From contig NZ_JAGGML010000001.1 of the NCBI RefSeq assembly GCF_017875275.1, forward strand, positions 806,001-870,000: 64,000 bases of DNA. Direction: 5' to 3'. This DNA is from Xanthobacter flavus. Its GTDB lineage: Bacteria; Pseudomonadota; Alphaproteobacteria; Rhizobiales; Xanthobacteraceae. The position numbers and the translations under genes are program-made. Position 1 is the first letter of the stretch. Every line of letters begins with the position of its first letter. The notes under the pieces are model-generated. The model had not been told where the DNA came from. It was given only the letters and a program-made list of their open reading frames with translations, and made no database searches. This document shows positions 55,861 to 64,000 of this stretch, in pieces.

Positions 55861-56582
55861 GCCGCGCGCTCCCAGCCGGGCACCAGCACGATGGCGAAAT
55901 AGGGCGCCGGCCCCTCCGCCCGTTCGGCGAGCGGAATGAGCGCGCAATCGGCCATGGTGCCGCGCTCCACATAGACCGCGCGGTCGAGCCGGCCGGCGGC
56001 GGCGAGCGCGCGGCGGATCTTCGGCAGGTTGCGCCCCACCTTCATGATGACCGCCGCGTCCGCCTCCGCGAGGCGCCGCGCCAGCTCGTCTTCGTCCAGC
56101 GTGCCGGGCAGCACCATCAGCACGTCGTCGCCCTGTGCGATGGGCGCGCCGGCCTCCGACCAGCAGCCGGACATGCCGGTGACGCCGGGGATCACCTGCG
56201 TCTGGAACCGCCCCGCGAGGCGCACATGGATGTGCATGTAGGAGCCGTAGAAGAGCGGGTCGCCCTCGCTCAGCACCGCCACCGTGCGCCCGGCCATGAG
56301 ATGCTCGGCCACCGCGGCCGCGGAGGCGTCGTAGAAGGCGCCGATGGCCGTGCGGTAGGCGTCGTCATGCCGGTGGATCTCGGTGGTGACGGGATAGAGC
56401 AGCGGCAGCTCCACCGCACCCGGCGGGAAGTGGGCGGCGGCCACCGTGCGCGCGTGGCTCACGTTGCCGGCCTTGGCGAAATAGCCCACCACGTCCGCGC
56501 TTTGCAGCGCCTTCACCGCCTTGAGGGTGAGAAGGTCGGGATCGCCCGGGCCGACGCCCACGCCGATGAGATGCCCCTTCAC
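55857..56582 (-). CDS. cobI: Precorrin-2 C20-methyltransferase
   Basis: 241-residue methylase: HLIGVGVGPGDPDLLTLKAV, LSEGDPLFYGSYMHI and VIPGVTGMSGCWSEAGAPI are typical of CobI/CbiL. The GTG start overlaps the cobH stop. The enzyme adds the C20 methyl group to precorrin-2. Confidence 0.93.
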   Translation of the reverse strand: MKGHLIGVGVGPGDPDLLTLKAVKALQSADVVGYFAKAGNVSHARTVAAAHFPPGAVELPLLYPVTTEIHRHDDAYRTAIGAFYDASAAAVAEHLMAGRTVAVLSEGDPLFYGSYMHIHVRLAGRFQTQVIPGVTGMSGCWSEAGAPIAQGDDVLMVLPGTLDEDELARRLAEADAAVIMKVGRNLPKIRRALAAAGRLDRAVYVERGTMADCALIPLAERAEGPAPYFAIVLVPGWERAA

Positions 56583-57214
56583 AGCCCGGCCCTCGCAAGC
56601 GCGTTGACAGCGGCGGAGGTGATGGCGCTGCCGCCGAGCCGCCCGCGCACGATGGCGAAGGGCACGCCGCGCGGATCGTCCGCCAGCGCATCCTTCGATT
56701 CCGCCGCGCCCACGAAGCCCACCGGCATGCCGAGGATGGCCGCCGGCTTGGGCGCGCCGCGATCCAGCATTTCCAGCAGGTGAAAGAGCGCGGTCGGCGC
56801 ATTGCCGATGGCCACCACCGCGCCGGCGAGGCGATCGCCCCACAATTCCAGCGCGGCGGCGGAGCGGGTGGTGCCCAGCTTTTCCGCCAGCGCCGGCACC
56901 GCCGGATCGCGCAGGGTGCAGATCACCTCATTGCCGGCGGGCAGGCGCGCGCGGGTGATACCGTGGGCCACCATCTGCGCGTCGCACAGGATCGGCGCGC
57001 CGGCTTGAAGCGCGGCGCGCGCGGCGGCAACTGAGCCGGGGCCGAACACGAAGTCCCGCGCCGCCTCCACGAGGCCGCAGGCGTGGATCATGCGCACCGC
57101 CACGTCCTCCTCCTCCGGCGCGAAGCGGGAGAGGTCGGCTTCCGCGCGGATGATGGCGAAGGAGCGTTCGTAGATGGCCGTGCCGTCGCGCACGTAATCA
57201 AGGGGAAGGGTCAT
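56579..57214 (-). CDS. cobH: Precorrin-8X methylmutase
   Basis: 211-residue enzyme that moves the methyl group from C11 to C12. It shows the family stretches YERSFAIIRAEADLSRF, RMIHACGLVEAARDF with the substrate His, CDAQMVAHGITR and GMPVGFVGAAESKDAL. The ATG at 57214 overlaps the cobG stop (ATGA), in the usual tight cobG-cobH-cobI-cobJ order. Confidence 0.95.
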   Translation of the reverse strand: MTLPLDYVRDGTAIYERSFAIIRAEADLSRFAPEEEDVAVRMIHACGLVEAARDFVFGPGSVAAARAALQAGAPILCDAQMVAHGITRARLPAGNEVICTLRDPAVPALAEKLGTTRSAAALELWGDRLAGAVVAIGNAPTALFHLLEMLDRGAPKPAAILGMPVGFVGAAESKDALADDPRGVPFAIVRGRLGGSAITSAAVNALARAGL

Positions 57215-58512
57215 TCTGCGCGGCTCGTCACGTCATCATTTCTTTTCGTCGCCGCGCCCGCCCACAGGCCCACCGGATCGAGGCGGGCGAGGAGCGCGCG
57301 GGTGGTTTCGCCCGGCGCGCGCCGGGCCGCCAGCGTCGCGGCGAGGGATGCGACGGCGGCGGGAAAGTCTGCCTCAGGCCGCACCGGGCGCGCCGCGCCG
57401 GAGGCCGGGCCGTCATGCACCAGCGCGACGCCGCCGTCCATGCCCACGAAGGCGAGGGTGGCGGGCGCCGGATGGGCGCAGCCCTTGGTGCAGGCCGAGA
57501 GGTGCAGGGAAACCGTTCCATCCAGCAGCGGCGCGAAGGCCTCCGCCAGAACCGGGCCCAGCGCGCGGGCGGAGACATGCGCGGAGGCGCAGGCCGGCGC
57601 CCCGGCGCAGGCGGCGATGGAGGCACGCGGATCGCCCGGGGCGGTGACGCAGCCGAGCGCGGCGAGGCGCGCGGCGAAGGTGTCGGCGGCGCCTTCCGAC
57701 AGCCCGGTGGCGATGAGCGTGCGTTCGGGCGCGGGGCGAAGATCCCGCACGCCGGCCGCTTCCGCCGCATCGGCGATGGCCGCGAACTGCCCGGCATCGC
57801 CGGCCCCGAACGGCAGGCCGAAGCCGAACGCCAGCGTCCCGTCCGCAAGAGGCATGAGCCCCAGCGGCGGCGCGACCTCGGCAAGGCGCGCCCGGCCGTC
57901 GCAGCCGGGCAGATCAGTGGCGCGCGCGGCGCGGCCCAAGGCGGCGATGGCGGAGAGCGCGGCCAGCGCCTCGGCCGCCGCTTCCGCCTCGGGGAGCACG
58001 CGGGCCGGTCCATTGCCGATGGTGAGTGCCCATTGCCCCGGCCCGGTGGCCACCAGCCGCACATCGGCCTTCTGGCCCGCGAGGCTGACGGCGCCGCCCC
58101 CCTCCACCACCACGGACACCTTCGGCCCCAGTTGCCCCGCCAAATGCTCCGCCCCGGCGAGGATGGCGGCGGCCAGCGGATGGCCATCCGACACCTCGCT
58201 GGGGTCGAGCCCCCCCAATGGCGAGACATCCACCGCCAGCCCGATGCGCGGGGTGATGCCGAGGGCGGCCACTGCCACCTGCAAGGGTCCGACCGTCTCC
58301 GGTGCGAGCCCACGCACCTGAAGGCTGCCGCGCGCCGTCACCTCCATCATGCCATTGCCGAAGCGGCGGGCGGCGTCCGCCAGCCCGCGCAATTGCGCCG
58401 GGGCGAGCCGGCCATCGGCAGGCACGAGCCGCAGGATGAGGCCGTCGCCAGTCTCCATGGGCGCGAGAAAGGCAGGGCAGGCGCCGCGGCGGGTAGGTGG
58501 GATGGGCGTCAT
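57211..58512 (-). CDS. cobG: Precorrin-3B synthase
   Basis: 433-residue sulfite/nitrite reductase-type enzyme. Ferredoxin-like half domains are seen at about 15-80 and 225-280. The Cys set in CAGAPACASAH (about 307-317) and SACTKGCAHP (about 349-358) would hold the iron-sulfur cluster. CobG uses oxygen to hydroxylate precorrin-3A at C20 and form the gamma-lactone, marking the aerobic pathway. The ATG at 58512 overlaps the cobN stop (ATGA). Confidence 0.93.
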   Translation of the reverse strand: MTPIPPTRRGACPAFLAPMETGDGLILRLVPADGRLAPAQLRGLADAARRFGNGMMEVTARGSLQVRGLAPETVGPLQVAVAALGITPRIGLAVDVSPLGGLDPSEVSDGHPLAAAILAGAEHLAGQLGPKVSVVVEGGGAVSLAGQKADVRLVATGPGQWALTIGNGPARVLPEAEAAAEALAALSAIAALGRAARATDLPGCDGRARLAEVAPPLGLMPLADGTLAFGFGLPFGAGDAGQFAAIADAAEAAGVRDLRPAPERTLIATGLSEGAADTFAARLAALGCVTAPGDPRASIAACAGAPACASAHVSARALGPVLAEAFAPLLDGTVSLHLSACTKGCAHPAPATLAFVGMDGGVALVHDGPASGAARPVRPEADFPAAVASLAATLAARRAPGETTRALLARLDPVGLWAGAATKRNDDVTSRAE

Positions 58513-61500
58513 TCCGCAGCCTCCCGGCCCGCGTCGCGGAGCGCTTCGAGATCGGCGTCGAGATCGTTGCGCCGGGCATGCCACAGGCCGCGGCGGCGGG
58601 CATCGGCGAAGCGGCGGGCGATGGCGCGGGCGGCATCGGGGTTCTGCGCGAGGAGGAAAGCCCGCACTGCCGGGTCCATCACATAGGCGGAATGCAGCCG
58701 ATCCAGCAGCGCTGAGGGCACCTGCTCCGTCGTCTCGGCGAAGGCGACGAGGCGGTCCACCGTCTCCGCCAGTTCCGCCGCGCCGCGCGGGCCATGGCGC
58801 ATCTGGCCGGCGATGAAACGGACTGAGACGCGCCCGTGCACCAGCCGCGTCAGCGCCTCCTTCAGCGGCCGGGCGCGGGGACGGTCGGGGTCCGTGGTGT
58901 CGAGCACGACCAGATGGGCCGAGCGCCCGAGCGCCGCACCCGCCGCCGCGAAGCCGCCCATGAAGGCAGCGTCCTCGCTGCCGTCGAGCAGGTCGCGGGC
59001 CGCATCGTCCGCGCCATGCACGAGCGCATCCGCCTCCGCGAGGCGCGCCGCGAACAGGCCGGGCGCCGGGCGCGCCGTTCCATCCGCCCCGCCATAGGCA
59101 TGGGAGGCGGCGGCGAGATAGGCGGCGCCCAATTCCTCCCGCGTCTCGAACGCGCCGCGCTGCAATTGCGCCTCGATGCCCGCGCCATAGGCGCCGGGGG
59201 CGGAGCCGAACAGGCGGGCGAGGTCCTCGCCCTTGCGCCGGGCCGCGGCGAGGGGGTTTTCGCTCTCCTCCTCGTCGCGCGCGGCCACCGCGCGGACGGC
59301 GGCATCGAGCAAAGCGATCTGGGTGGGGAAGATGTCGCGGAACAGGCCGGAGATGCGGAAGGTCACGTCGATGCGCGGGCGGCCGAGCACGGCGGGCGGC
59401 AGCACCTCCACGCCCGTCACGCGGCCGGTCGCCGCCTCCCACACCGGCCGGCAACCGAGGAAGGCGAGCCCCTGGGCGATCTCCTCGCCCCCCGTGCGCA
59501 GGCTGGCGCTGCCCCACAGGTCCAGCACCAGCGCGCGGGGCCAGTCGCCCTGCTCTTGCAGGATGAGGCGCAGCGCCTCGTCCGCCGCCTTGCGGGCGAG
59601 GTCGCAGGCGGTGGGGGTGGGCAGCGTGCGCGGATCGGCGGTGAAGAGATTGCGCCCGGTGGGCAGCACATCCCGCCGCCCCCGCGCCGGGGCGCCGGCC
59701 GGGCCGGCCGGCACGAAGCGGCCGTCGAGGGCCGTGAGCAGCGCGCAGGTTTCCGCGCCCGCCGAGGCGGCGCGCAGCGGGTCGGCCTCGCCCTCGGCCA
59801 TGGCGCCGAAGATGTGGAGGCCGTCCTTCACCGCCAGATCCTTCAGGTCACACAGCCAGGCATCGATGCGGCGCAGCGCCTCGTCGGGATCGGTGGCGGC
59901 GGAAACGCCAGCGGTGGCGGCAAGGCCGGTCTCGGCGGCGGTCTCGACGATGAGCGTGGCCAGACGTTCGCGGCGGCGGCGGTCGAGGCCGTCCGCCTGC
60001 GCATATTCGTCCACCAGCCGCTCCAGCCGCTGCTCGGCCTCGCTGAGGCCCGCACTCGTGAGGGGCGGCGGCAGATGGCCGATGGTGACGGCGGCGAGCC
60101 GGCGCTTGGCCTGTGCCGCCTCGCCGGGATTGGAGACGATGAAGGGATAGACCACCGGCAGCGCGCCCATCACCACCTGCGGGAAACAGGCCGGCGTGAG
60201 CGCCACCGCCTTGCCCGGCAGCCACTCCAGCGTGCCATGGGCGCCGAGATGGACCACCGCATGGGCATCGAGCCCCGCGCGCAGCCACAGGCCGAAGGCG
60301 AGGAGCCCGTGGCGCGGCGGCAGGCTCGCGTCGTGATAATCCGCCCGCCGGTCGAGGCTCGCGCCGCGATCGGGGGCGAAGGCGAGCGTGATGTTTCCAG
60401 AGCGGGCGAGGCGAAAGCGGAAGGCACCGCCGGCAACGTCTGCATCGTCCTCAGGCGCGCCCCAGGCGGCGGTCACGGCGGCCTGCACGGGCTCGGGCAA
60501 AACGGCGAACAGGCGGCGATAGTCGTCCAGCGCCAGTGCCGGTTCCGGCCGGATGGCGGCGAGGAGCGCCTTTGCATCGTCGGGCACGGGGCCCGCGCCA
60601 TATCCAGCCGCCGCGAGTGTCCCAAGCATCCGCCGCGCGCTCTCGGGCACGTCGAGGCCCACCGCATAGCCCGAGCGGCCCTCGGCGCCGGGATAATCCG
60701 GCAGGATCAGCGCGAGGCGCCGCTCTGCGTGCGGCGTGGCGGCGAGGCGGACCAGCGCCGCCGCGCGGTCCGCCACATGGGCCACCGCCTGCGGCTCCGG
60801 CCGGTTGATGGCGGCGGTGAAGGCGAGGTCGGCGTCGGGCGGGGCGAAATCCTTGAAGGAGAGGGCGCCGGCCAGCACACGCCCGTCCAGCTCCGGCAGC
60901 ACCACGTGCATGGCGAGGTCCGCCGCCGAGAAGCCGCGCGGGCTCCCCGCCCACGCCTCCCGCGCCGTGGTCGCGGGCGCGGCCTGAAGCACCGGGGGGC
61001 CACCTTCCGGGAACAGCTCAGCCGCGTCTCCTGCCGCGAAGGCGGTGGTGGTGAGGATGACCGCCGGATCGAGCGCCGCGCAAGCTTCCCGCACGGCGGC
61101 GCGGGCCTCCGGCGCCTTCAGGCTGGGCACGAACAGGCAGTGCGCCGCGATGCCCCGCGCCTCCAGCGCCTCCGCCAGCGCATCCACGGCGGCGGTGTCG
61201 GCGGCGAGCCATTGCGACCGATAGAAGAGGATGAGCGCGTTCGGCCGCCCTTCGCGGGCTCCGCGCACGTCCTCCAGCGTCGCGAGACCCGCGCCGGGGC
61301 GATGGAAGGCGGTGCCCGGAACCGGGCGCGGCGCGGGGATGGGGCCGGGCGCGGCGAAGCCCGCCGCCTCACCCATGGCGGCGAGCAGGGCCGCCATATT
61401 GTCCGGCCCGCCGGCGCGGAAATAACCAAGCCAAAGGGCGAGCGTGTCCTGCGGCAGCGTGGAGAGCGCGGCGAGGCGCGGATCGTCCTGGTCCTCCCCC

Positions 61501-61844
61501 GGCAGGAGCGCGAGGGCGATGCCGCGCGCGCGGGCCATGGCGGCCAATTGCTCGGCGCCATAGCGCCACCAGTCCAGCCCGCCGAGCTGGCGCACCAGCA
61601 CCACCTTCGCCTTGGCCGCGACCTTCTGAACCCACAAATCCACGGACATGGGGTGGCGCAGATCCTTCAGCCGCGCGAGGCGCAGGCTCGGAACCGCAGC
61701 GCCGCGCGCCCGCCAGGCGGCGGACAGGCCGATGAGATCGCTGTCGGTGAAGGAGAGGGCCACCATGTCGCCGGGCGGCTGGGCGAGGTCGACCGGCTCG
61801 GCCAACTCCTCCAGGCTCGTCGATGTGGTGGCGAGGATGTGCAT
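58509..61844 (-). CDS. cobN: Cobaltochelatase subunit CobN
   Basis: 1111-residue large subunit of the ATP-dependent cobalt chelatase, homologous to magnesium chelatase subunit H. The central block contains GAHGTLEWLPGKAVALTPACFPQ, with the His-x-x-Glu of the chelatase, and later MGGFAAAGAALGRSAHLVVLDTTDPDRPRAR. It is somewhat short for CobN (often about 1250). CobS and CobT, the ATPase partners, are not in this window. Three bases separate it from cobW. Confidence 0.93.
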   Translation of the reverse strand: MHILATTSTSLEELAEPVDLAQPPGDMVALSFTDSDLIGLSAAWRARGAAVPSLRLARLKDLRHPMSVDLWVQKVAAKAKVVLVRQLGGLDWWRYGAEQLAAMARARGIALALLPGEDQDDPRLAALSTLPQDTLALWLGYFRAGGPDNMAALLAAMGEAAGFAAPGPIPAPRPVPGTAFHRPGAGLATLEDVRGAREGRPNALILFYRSQWLAADTAAVDALAEALEARGIAAHCLFVPSLKAPEARAAVREACAALDPAVILTTTAFAAGDAAELFPEGGPPVLQAAPATTAREAWAGSPRGFSAADLAMHVVLPELDGRVLAGALSFKDFAPPDADLAFTAAINRPEPQAVAHVADRAAALVRLAATPHAERRLALILPDYPGAEGRSGYAVGLDVPESARRMLGTLAAAGYGAGPVPDDAKALLAAIRPEPALALDDYRRLFAVLPEPVQAAVTAAWGAPEDDADVAGGAFRFRLARSGNITLAFAPDRGASLDRRADYHDASLPPRHGLLAFGLWLRAGLDAHAVVHLGAHGTLEWLPGKAVALTPACFPQVVMGALPVVYPFIVSNPGEAAQAKRRLAAVTIGHLPPPLTSAGLSEAEQRLERLVDEYAQADGLDRRRRERLATLIVETAAETGLAATAGVSAATDPDEALRRIDAWLCDLKDLAVKDGLHIFGAMAEGEADPLRAASAGAETCALLTALDGRFVPAGPAGAPARGRRDVLPTGRNLFTADPRTLPTPTACDLARKAADEALRLILQEQGDWPRALVLDLWGSASLRTGGEEIAQGLAFLGCRPVWEAATGRVTGVEVLPPAVLGRPRIDVTFRISGLFRDIFPTQIALLDAAVRAVAARDEEESENPLAAARRKGEDLARLFGSAPGAYGAGIEAQLQRGAFETREELGAAYLAAASHAYGGADGTARPAPGLFAARLAEADALVHGADDAARDLLDGSEDAAFMGGFAAAGAALGRSAHLVVLDTTDPDRPRARPLKEALTRLVHGRVSVRFIAGQMRHGPRGAAELAETVDRLVAFAETTEQVPSALLDRLHSAYVMDPAVRAFLLAQNPDAARAIARRFADARRRGLWHARRNDLDADLEALRDAGREAAE

Positions 61845-61847
61845 GGC

Positions 61848-62882
61848 CTAGCCGAGGATGGCCTGTTCCACGGCCGCGCGATCGAAGCCCTTGAGGCCGA
61901 TCACCACCAGCGCCCCGCGCCGTGCCTCGCCCGCATTCCATGCGCGATCGAAATGGTGCGACACGCGCGGGCCGACGCCCTGCACCAGCAGGCGCAGCGG
62001 CTTGCCTTCCACGGCGGCGAAGCCCTTCACACGCAGCACGTCCGGCGTCTCCGCCGCCTTCACCACGCGGGCGGCCAAAGCGGCGGGATCGGCGATTTCG
62101 GGCAGCGCCAGCACGATGCTCTCGAACTCGTCGTGATCGTGGTCTTCCTCGTCGTCGTGGTGGGTGCGGCGGGCATCGATAACATCCTCCGCGCCGACGC
62201 CGAGGCCGAGCAGCACCGCCAGATCCACCTTGCCACCGGAAGCGCGCACCAGCTTCACCGCGCGCGGCAGGGCGCCGGCCACGGCCTTCTCGGCGGCGGC
62301 GAAACCGGCCGCGTCCAAGAGGTCGGACTTGGAGAGCACGACGAGATCGGCGCAGGCGATCTGGTCCTCGAACACCTCTTCCACCGGGTCGTCATGGTCG
62401 AGGCTCTCATCCCCGGCCCTTTGCGCATCGAGCGCGGCGAGATCGGGCGCGACGCGGCCTTCGGCCAGCGCCGGGCCATCCACCACGGCGATCACGCCAT
62501 CCACCGTCACCCGGCCCTTGATGGCCGGCCACTGGAAGGCCTGGACCAGGGGCTTGGGCAGCGCGAGGCCGGAGGTCTCGATGAGGATGTGGTCCACTCT
62601 CGGCGCGCGGGCGAGGATCTGGTCCAGCGCCGGCACGAAATCATCCGCCACGGTGCAGCACAGGCAGCCGTTGGCGAGTTCCACGATGCTGGTCTCGTCG
62701 CAGCTCTCGATGCCGCAGCCCTTCAGGATTTCGCCGTCGATGCCCACGTCGCCGAACTCGTTGACGATGACCGCGAGGCGCTTGCCGCCGGCATTCTCGA
62801 GCACATGGCGGATCAGCGTCGTCTTCCCGGCGCCGAGGAAGCCGGTGACGATGGTGCAGGGCACGCGGGCGAGCGAGGTCAT
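61848..62882 (-). CDS. cobW: CobW metal chaperone GTPase
   Basis: 344-residue G3E-family GTPase: P-loop [11 protein letters not shown] (about 14-24), the metal motif NGCLCCTV (CxCC), NKxD replaced by SKSD, and a His/Asp-rich loop THHDDEEDHDHDEFES (about 240-255). The C-terminal CobW_C domain starts after it. CobW is thought to deliver cobalt to the CobNST chelatase. The ATG at 62882 overlaps the stop of the DUF1636 gene (ATGA). Confidence 0.94.
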   Translation of the reverse strand: MTSLARVPCTIVTGFLGAGKTTLIRHVLENAGGKRLAVIVNEFGDVGIDGEILKGCGIESCDETSIVELANGCLCCTVADDFVPALDQILARAPRVDHILIETSGLALPKPLVQAFQWPAIKGRVTVDGVIAVVDGPALAEGRVAPDLAALDAQRAGDESLDHDDPVEEVFEDQIACADLVVLSKSDLLDAAGFAAAEKAVAGALPRAVKLVRASGGKVDLAVLLGLGVGAEDVIDARRTHHDDEEDHDHDEFESIVLALPEIADPAALAARVVKAAETPDVLRVKGFAAVEGKPLRLLVQGVGPRVSHHFDRAWNAGEARRGALVVIGLKGFDRAAVEQAILG

Positions 62883-63349
62883 CGGGTCTCCTTGGGAAGG
62901 GAAAGCGGGGGAATGCGCGCGACCATGCCGCGCTTGAGCGCGTCCGGCCGGCCGCGCCATGGCATCAGGCCGTCCTGCGAGCCGGCGAGAAGCGCGGCGC
63001 CGGCGAGAAGGTCGGCGGCGCTGTCGGGGGAAAGGTCGCCGAACACATAGGTCCAGCCGTCGCGGCGGACCATGGCGGCGGACAGCGCGCGCTTGCAATT
63101 GGCGAGGCAAGAGACGCCCACGACCGCGACGCCGTCGGAGACGGTGGCCGCACAGGCGGAGGCGAGGAGGCGCGCGCCGTCGCGCTCGGCGTCGGGCGGG
63201 GCGTCGTTGCCGGGGGCGCGGCAGGTCGTGCAGATGAGGAGGGTGACGGCGGGAGCGGTATCGCGCGCGGCTTCAGGCGCGCAGCCGGATTCCAGGCTTT
63301 CAGCGCCCGGCTCGGGTGACGTGCTGTCGGGAATCGCGCTGCGCTCCAC
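62879..63349 (-). CDS. DUF1636 CobW-associated metal-binding protein
   Basis: About 156 residues if started at the GTG at 63349. The DUF1636 core begins at VTLLICTTCRAPGND (CxxC) and continues with GVSCLANCKRALSAAM (two Cys) and DGWTYVFGDL, like thioredoxin-fold [2Fe-2S]-type proteins. It sits between the B12 riboswitch and cobW, where such genes often lie, and is proposed to bind a metal or reduce it. No ATG is close; GTGs at 63361 and 63412 are also open, so the start is unsure and the first 30 residues look non-native. Confidence 0.75.
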   Translation of the reverse strand: MERSAIPDSTSPEPGAESLESGCAPEAARDTAPAVTLLICTTCRAPGNDAPPDAERDGARLLASACAATVSDGVAVVGVSCLANCKRALSAAMVRRDGWTYVFGDLSPDSAADLLAGAALLAGSQDGLMPWRGRPDALKRGMVARIPPLSLPKETR

Positions 63350-63430
63350 CGGCCGGTCCACGGGTGCGAGCGCCCACGCGTGCGGGCTCGAAGGGACGCA
63401 GAACCGGAGCACCCCGCCCGGCGCGGACCT

Positions 63431-63610
63431 CGTCGAAGGCAGGTCTCCTGGCTCGCGGATCACCGCCCCTGCCGCCTTCCCGGATGAATCCAGTGGCGTC
63501 TGGCAGGGGCTCACCGCCGACAGTTGCGGGGGCAGCCGCGGCATTGGAGGGTATTCACCTCCGCACCGCATTCCCTTTTTCGCCCGTGTGGGAACACGGG
63601 ACCTTCGACG
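63431..63610 (-). promoter_or_regulatory. Cobalamin riboswitch
   Basis: On the minus strand the conserved blocks occur in order: GGTG-GAAT-type start (near 63560), GCCGCGGCTGCCCCCGCAACTGT (63541 to about 63518, given by its core CCCCGCAACTGT), GCCACTGG, GGGAAGGC and the B12 box GAGCCAGGAGACCTGCC (about 63456-63440). A perfect 9-bp P1, CGTCGAAGG (63610-63602) with CCTTCGACG (63439-63431), encloses it. Adenosylcobalamin binding should lower expression of the DUF1636-cobW-cobN-cobG-cobH-cobI-cobJ operon. Confidence 0.95.
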
Positions 63611-63747
63611 CCGCCACTAAAGGCAGGGCGGGCGGGATTGTCAAATGAGGGACGGGAACCACGTTCGCACGTCGGACAGCAACGGCGCAGCCGGAGCGGC
63701 AGCCGTGCACCGGGCACGCGGCGGTTCATCGGCCGGGTTCCGCGCCT

Positions 63748-64000
63748 CTAGATCTGCCGGAACCGCGCCCGGATTCGCCGTTCCAGCTCGTCGCGCACCT
63801 GCCGGTAGGCGTCGAGGCGCTGCTCGCGGTTGCCGCCTTCGCCGGTGGGGTCGGGGGTGGGCCAGTATTCCACCTTGAGGGCGTTGGTGCGGGTCAGCTC
63901 CAGCGCGCGGTGGTGGGCGTCGGGGGAGAGGGAGATGGCGAGGTCGAAATTCAGCCCCTCATACTCCTCCAGATCCTCGACGCTCTGCGGCCGGTGCTTC
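63748..64000 (-). CDS. Low-molecular-weight phosphatase/arsenate reductase-like protein, 5' end outside the window
   Basis: The last 83 residues of a protein that enters from the right edge: HRPQSVEDL, NFDLAISLSPDAHHRALE, VEYWPTPDPTGEGGNREQRLDAYRQVRDELERRI. This matches the C-terminal half of LMW-PTP-like proteins of the ArsC/Wzb group; the YWPTPDPT element corresponds to the Asp-Pro (DP) loop that supplies the catalytic acid. The active-site Cys loop lies outside. It may act on a phosphotyrosine protein or arsenate; undetermined. Confidence 0.8.
   Translation of the reverse strand, partial: KHRPQSVEDLEEYEGLNFDLAISLSPDAHHRALELTRTNALKVEYWPTPDPTGEGGNREQRLDAYRQVRDELERRIRARFRQI

Noticed and set aside
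58836-63050. Very long open frame (1404 codons) on the plus strand opposite cobN and cobW
   Set aside because: It is the mirror of a high-GC coding strand; it has no family resemblance, and the opposite strand carries cobN and cobW with intact motifs.

Overview
The window is a gene-dense, roughly 70% GC stretch of an alphaproteobacterial chromosome. The tail of a methanol dehydrogenase (mxa) cluster, a SciP-type CtrA regulator, an aerobic (CobG-type) cobalamin cluster and many small palindromic intergenic repeats together suggest a methylotrophic member of the Hyphomicrobiales, probably close to Xanthobacter, Azorhizobium or Ancylobacter. The genus is an inference from gene content. I see no phage, transposase, CRISPR array, tRNA or rRNA.

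Layout. 1-3001: end of a mxa operon (mxaK partial, mxaL, mxaD and a beta-propeller gene in the mxaE position). 3063-12039: an AEC transporter, then a catabolic island with an enolase-superfamily enzyme and an IclR regulator on the minus strand, and on the plus strand an NAD-dependent epimerase/dehydratase, a duplicated EthD-like protein, a fumarylacetoacetase-family hydrolase and a NitT/TauT-type ABC transporter. Two matching palindromes flank the regulator gene; the substrate is not recognisable. 12206-14828: monooxygenase-fold protein, TrxC, Rieske ferredoxin, NDH-2-like flavoprotein. 15188-24833: housekeeping and envelope genes (fused aroK-aroB, PleC/PdhS-like kinase, serine hydrolase, ABC1 kinase, AI-2E transporter).

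24834-33781 is a guanidine-use operon. A canonical sigma-54 promoter lies just upstream of a guanidine-I (ykkC) riboswitch. Then come an ABC importer, two DUF1989 subunits of carboxyguanidine deiminase, a biotin-dependent guanidine/urea carboxylase and a stand-alone C-terminal domain of allophanate hydrolase. The design suggests guanidine is imported, carboxylated, deiminated and broken down as a nitrogen source under both nitrogen control and guanidine sensing. The amidase half of allophanate hydrolase is missing here.

34344-49420 holds sciP, a histone-deacetylase-family gene, tsaC/sua5 with an acetyltransferase, a DmdC-like acyl-CoA dehydrogenase, a MASE1-PAS-GGDEF cyclase, a Tim44-like protein, an ABC-2 exporter, an AhpD-like protein, succinate-semialdehyde dehydrogenase, two very small proteins (one possibly Sm-like) and a LysE exporter. 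49424-63610 is a cobalamin cluster: a B12 riboswitch on the minus strand leads DUF1636-cobW-cobN-cobG-cobH-cobI-cobJ, followed by cobK, cobL-cobE-cobM, cbiD and cobB in alternating orientations. CbiD takes the place CobF holds in the textbook aerobic route. The window ends inside a low-molecular-weight phosphatase/arsenate-reductase-like gene.
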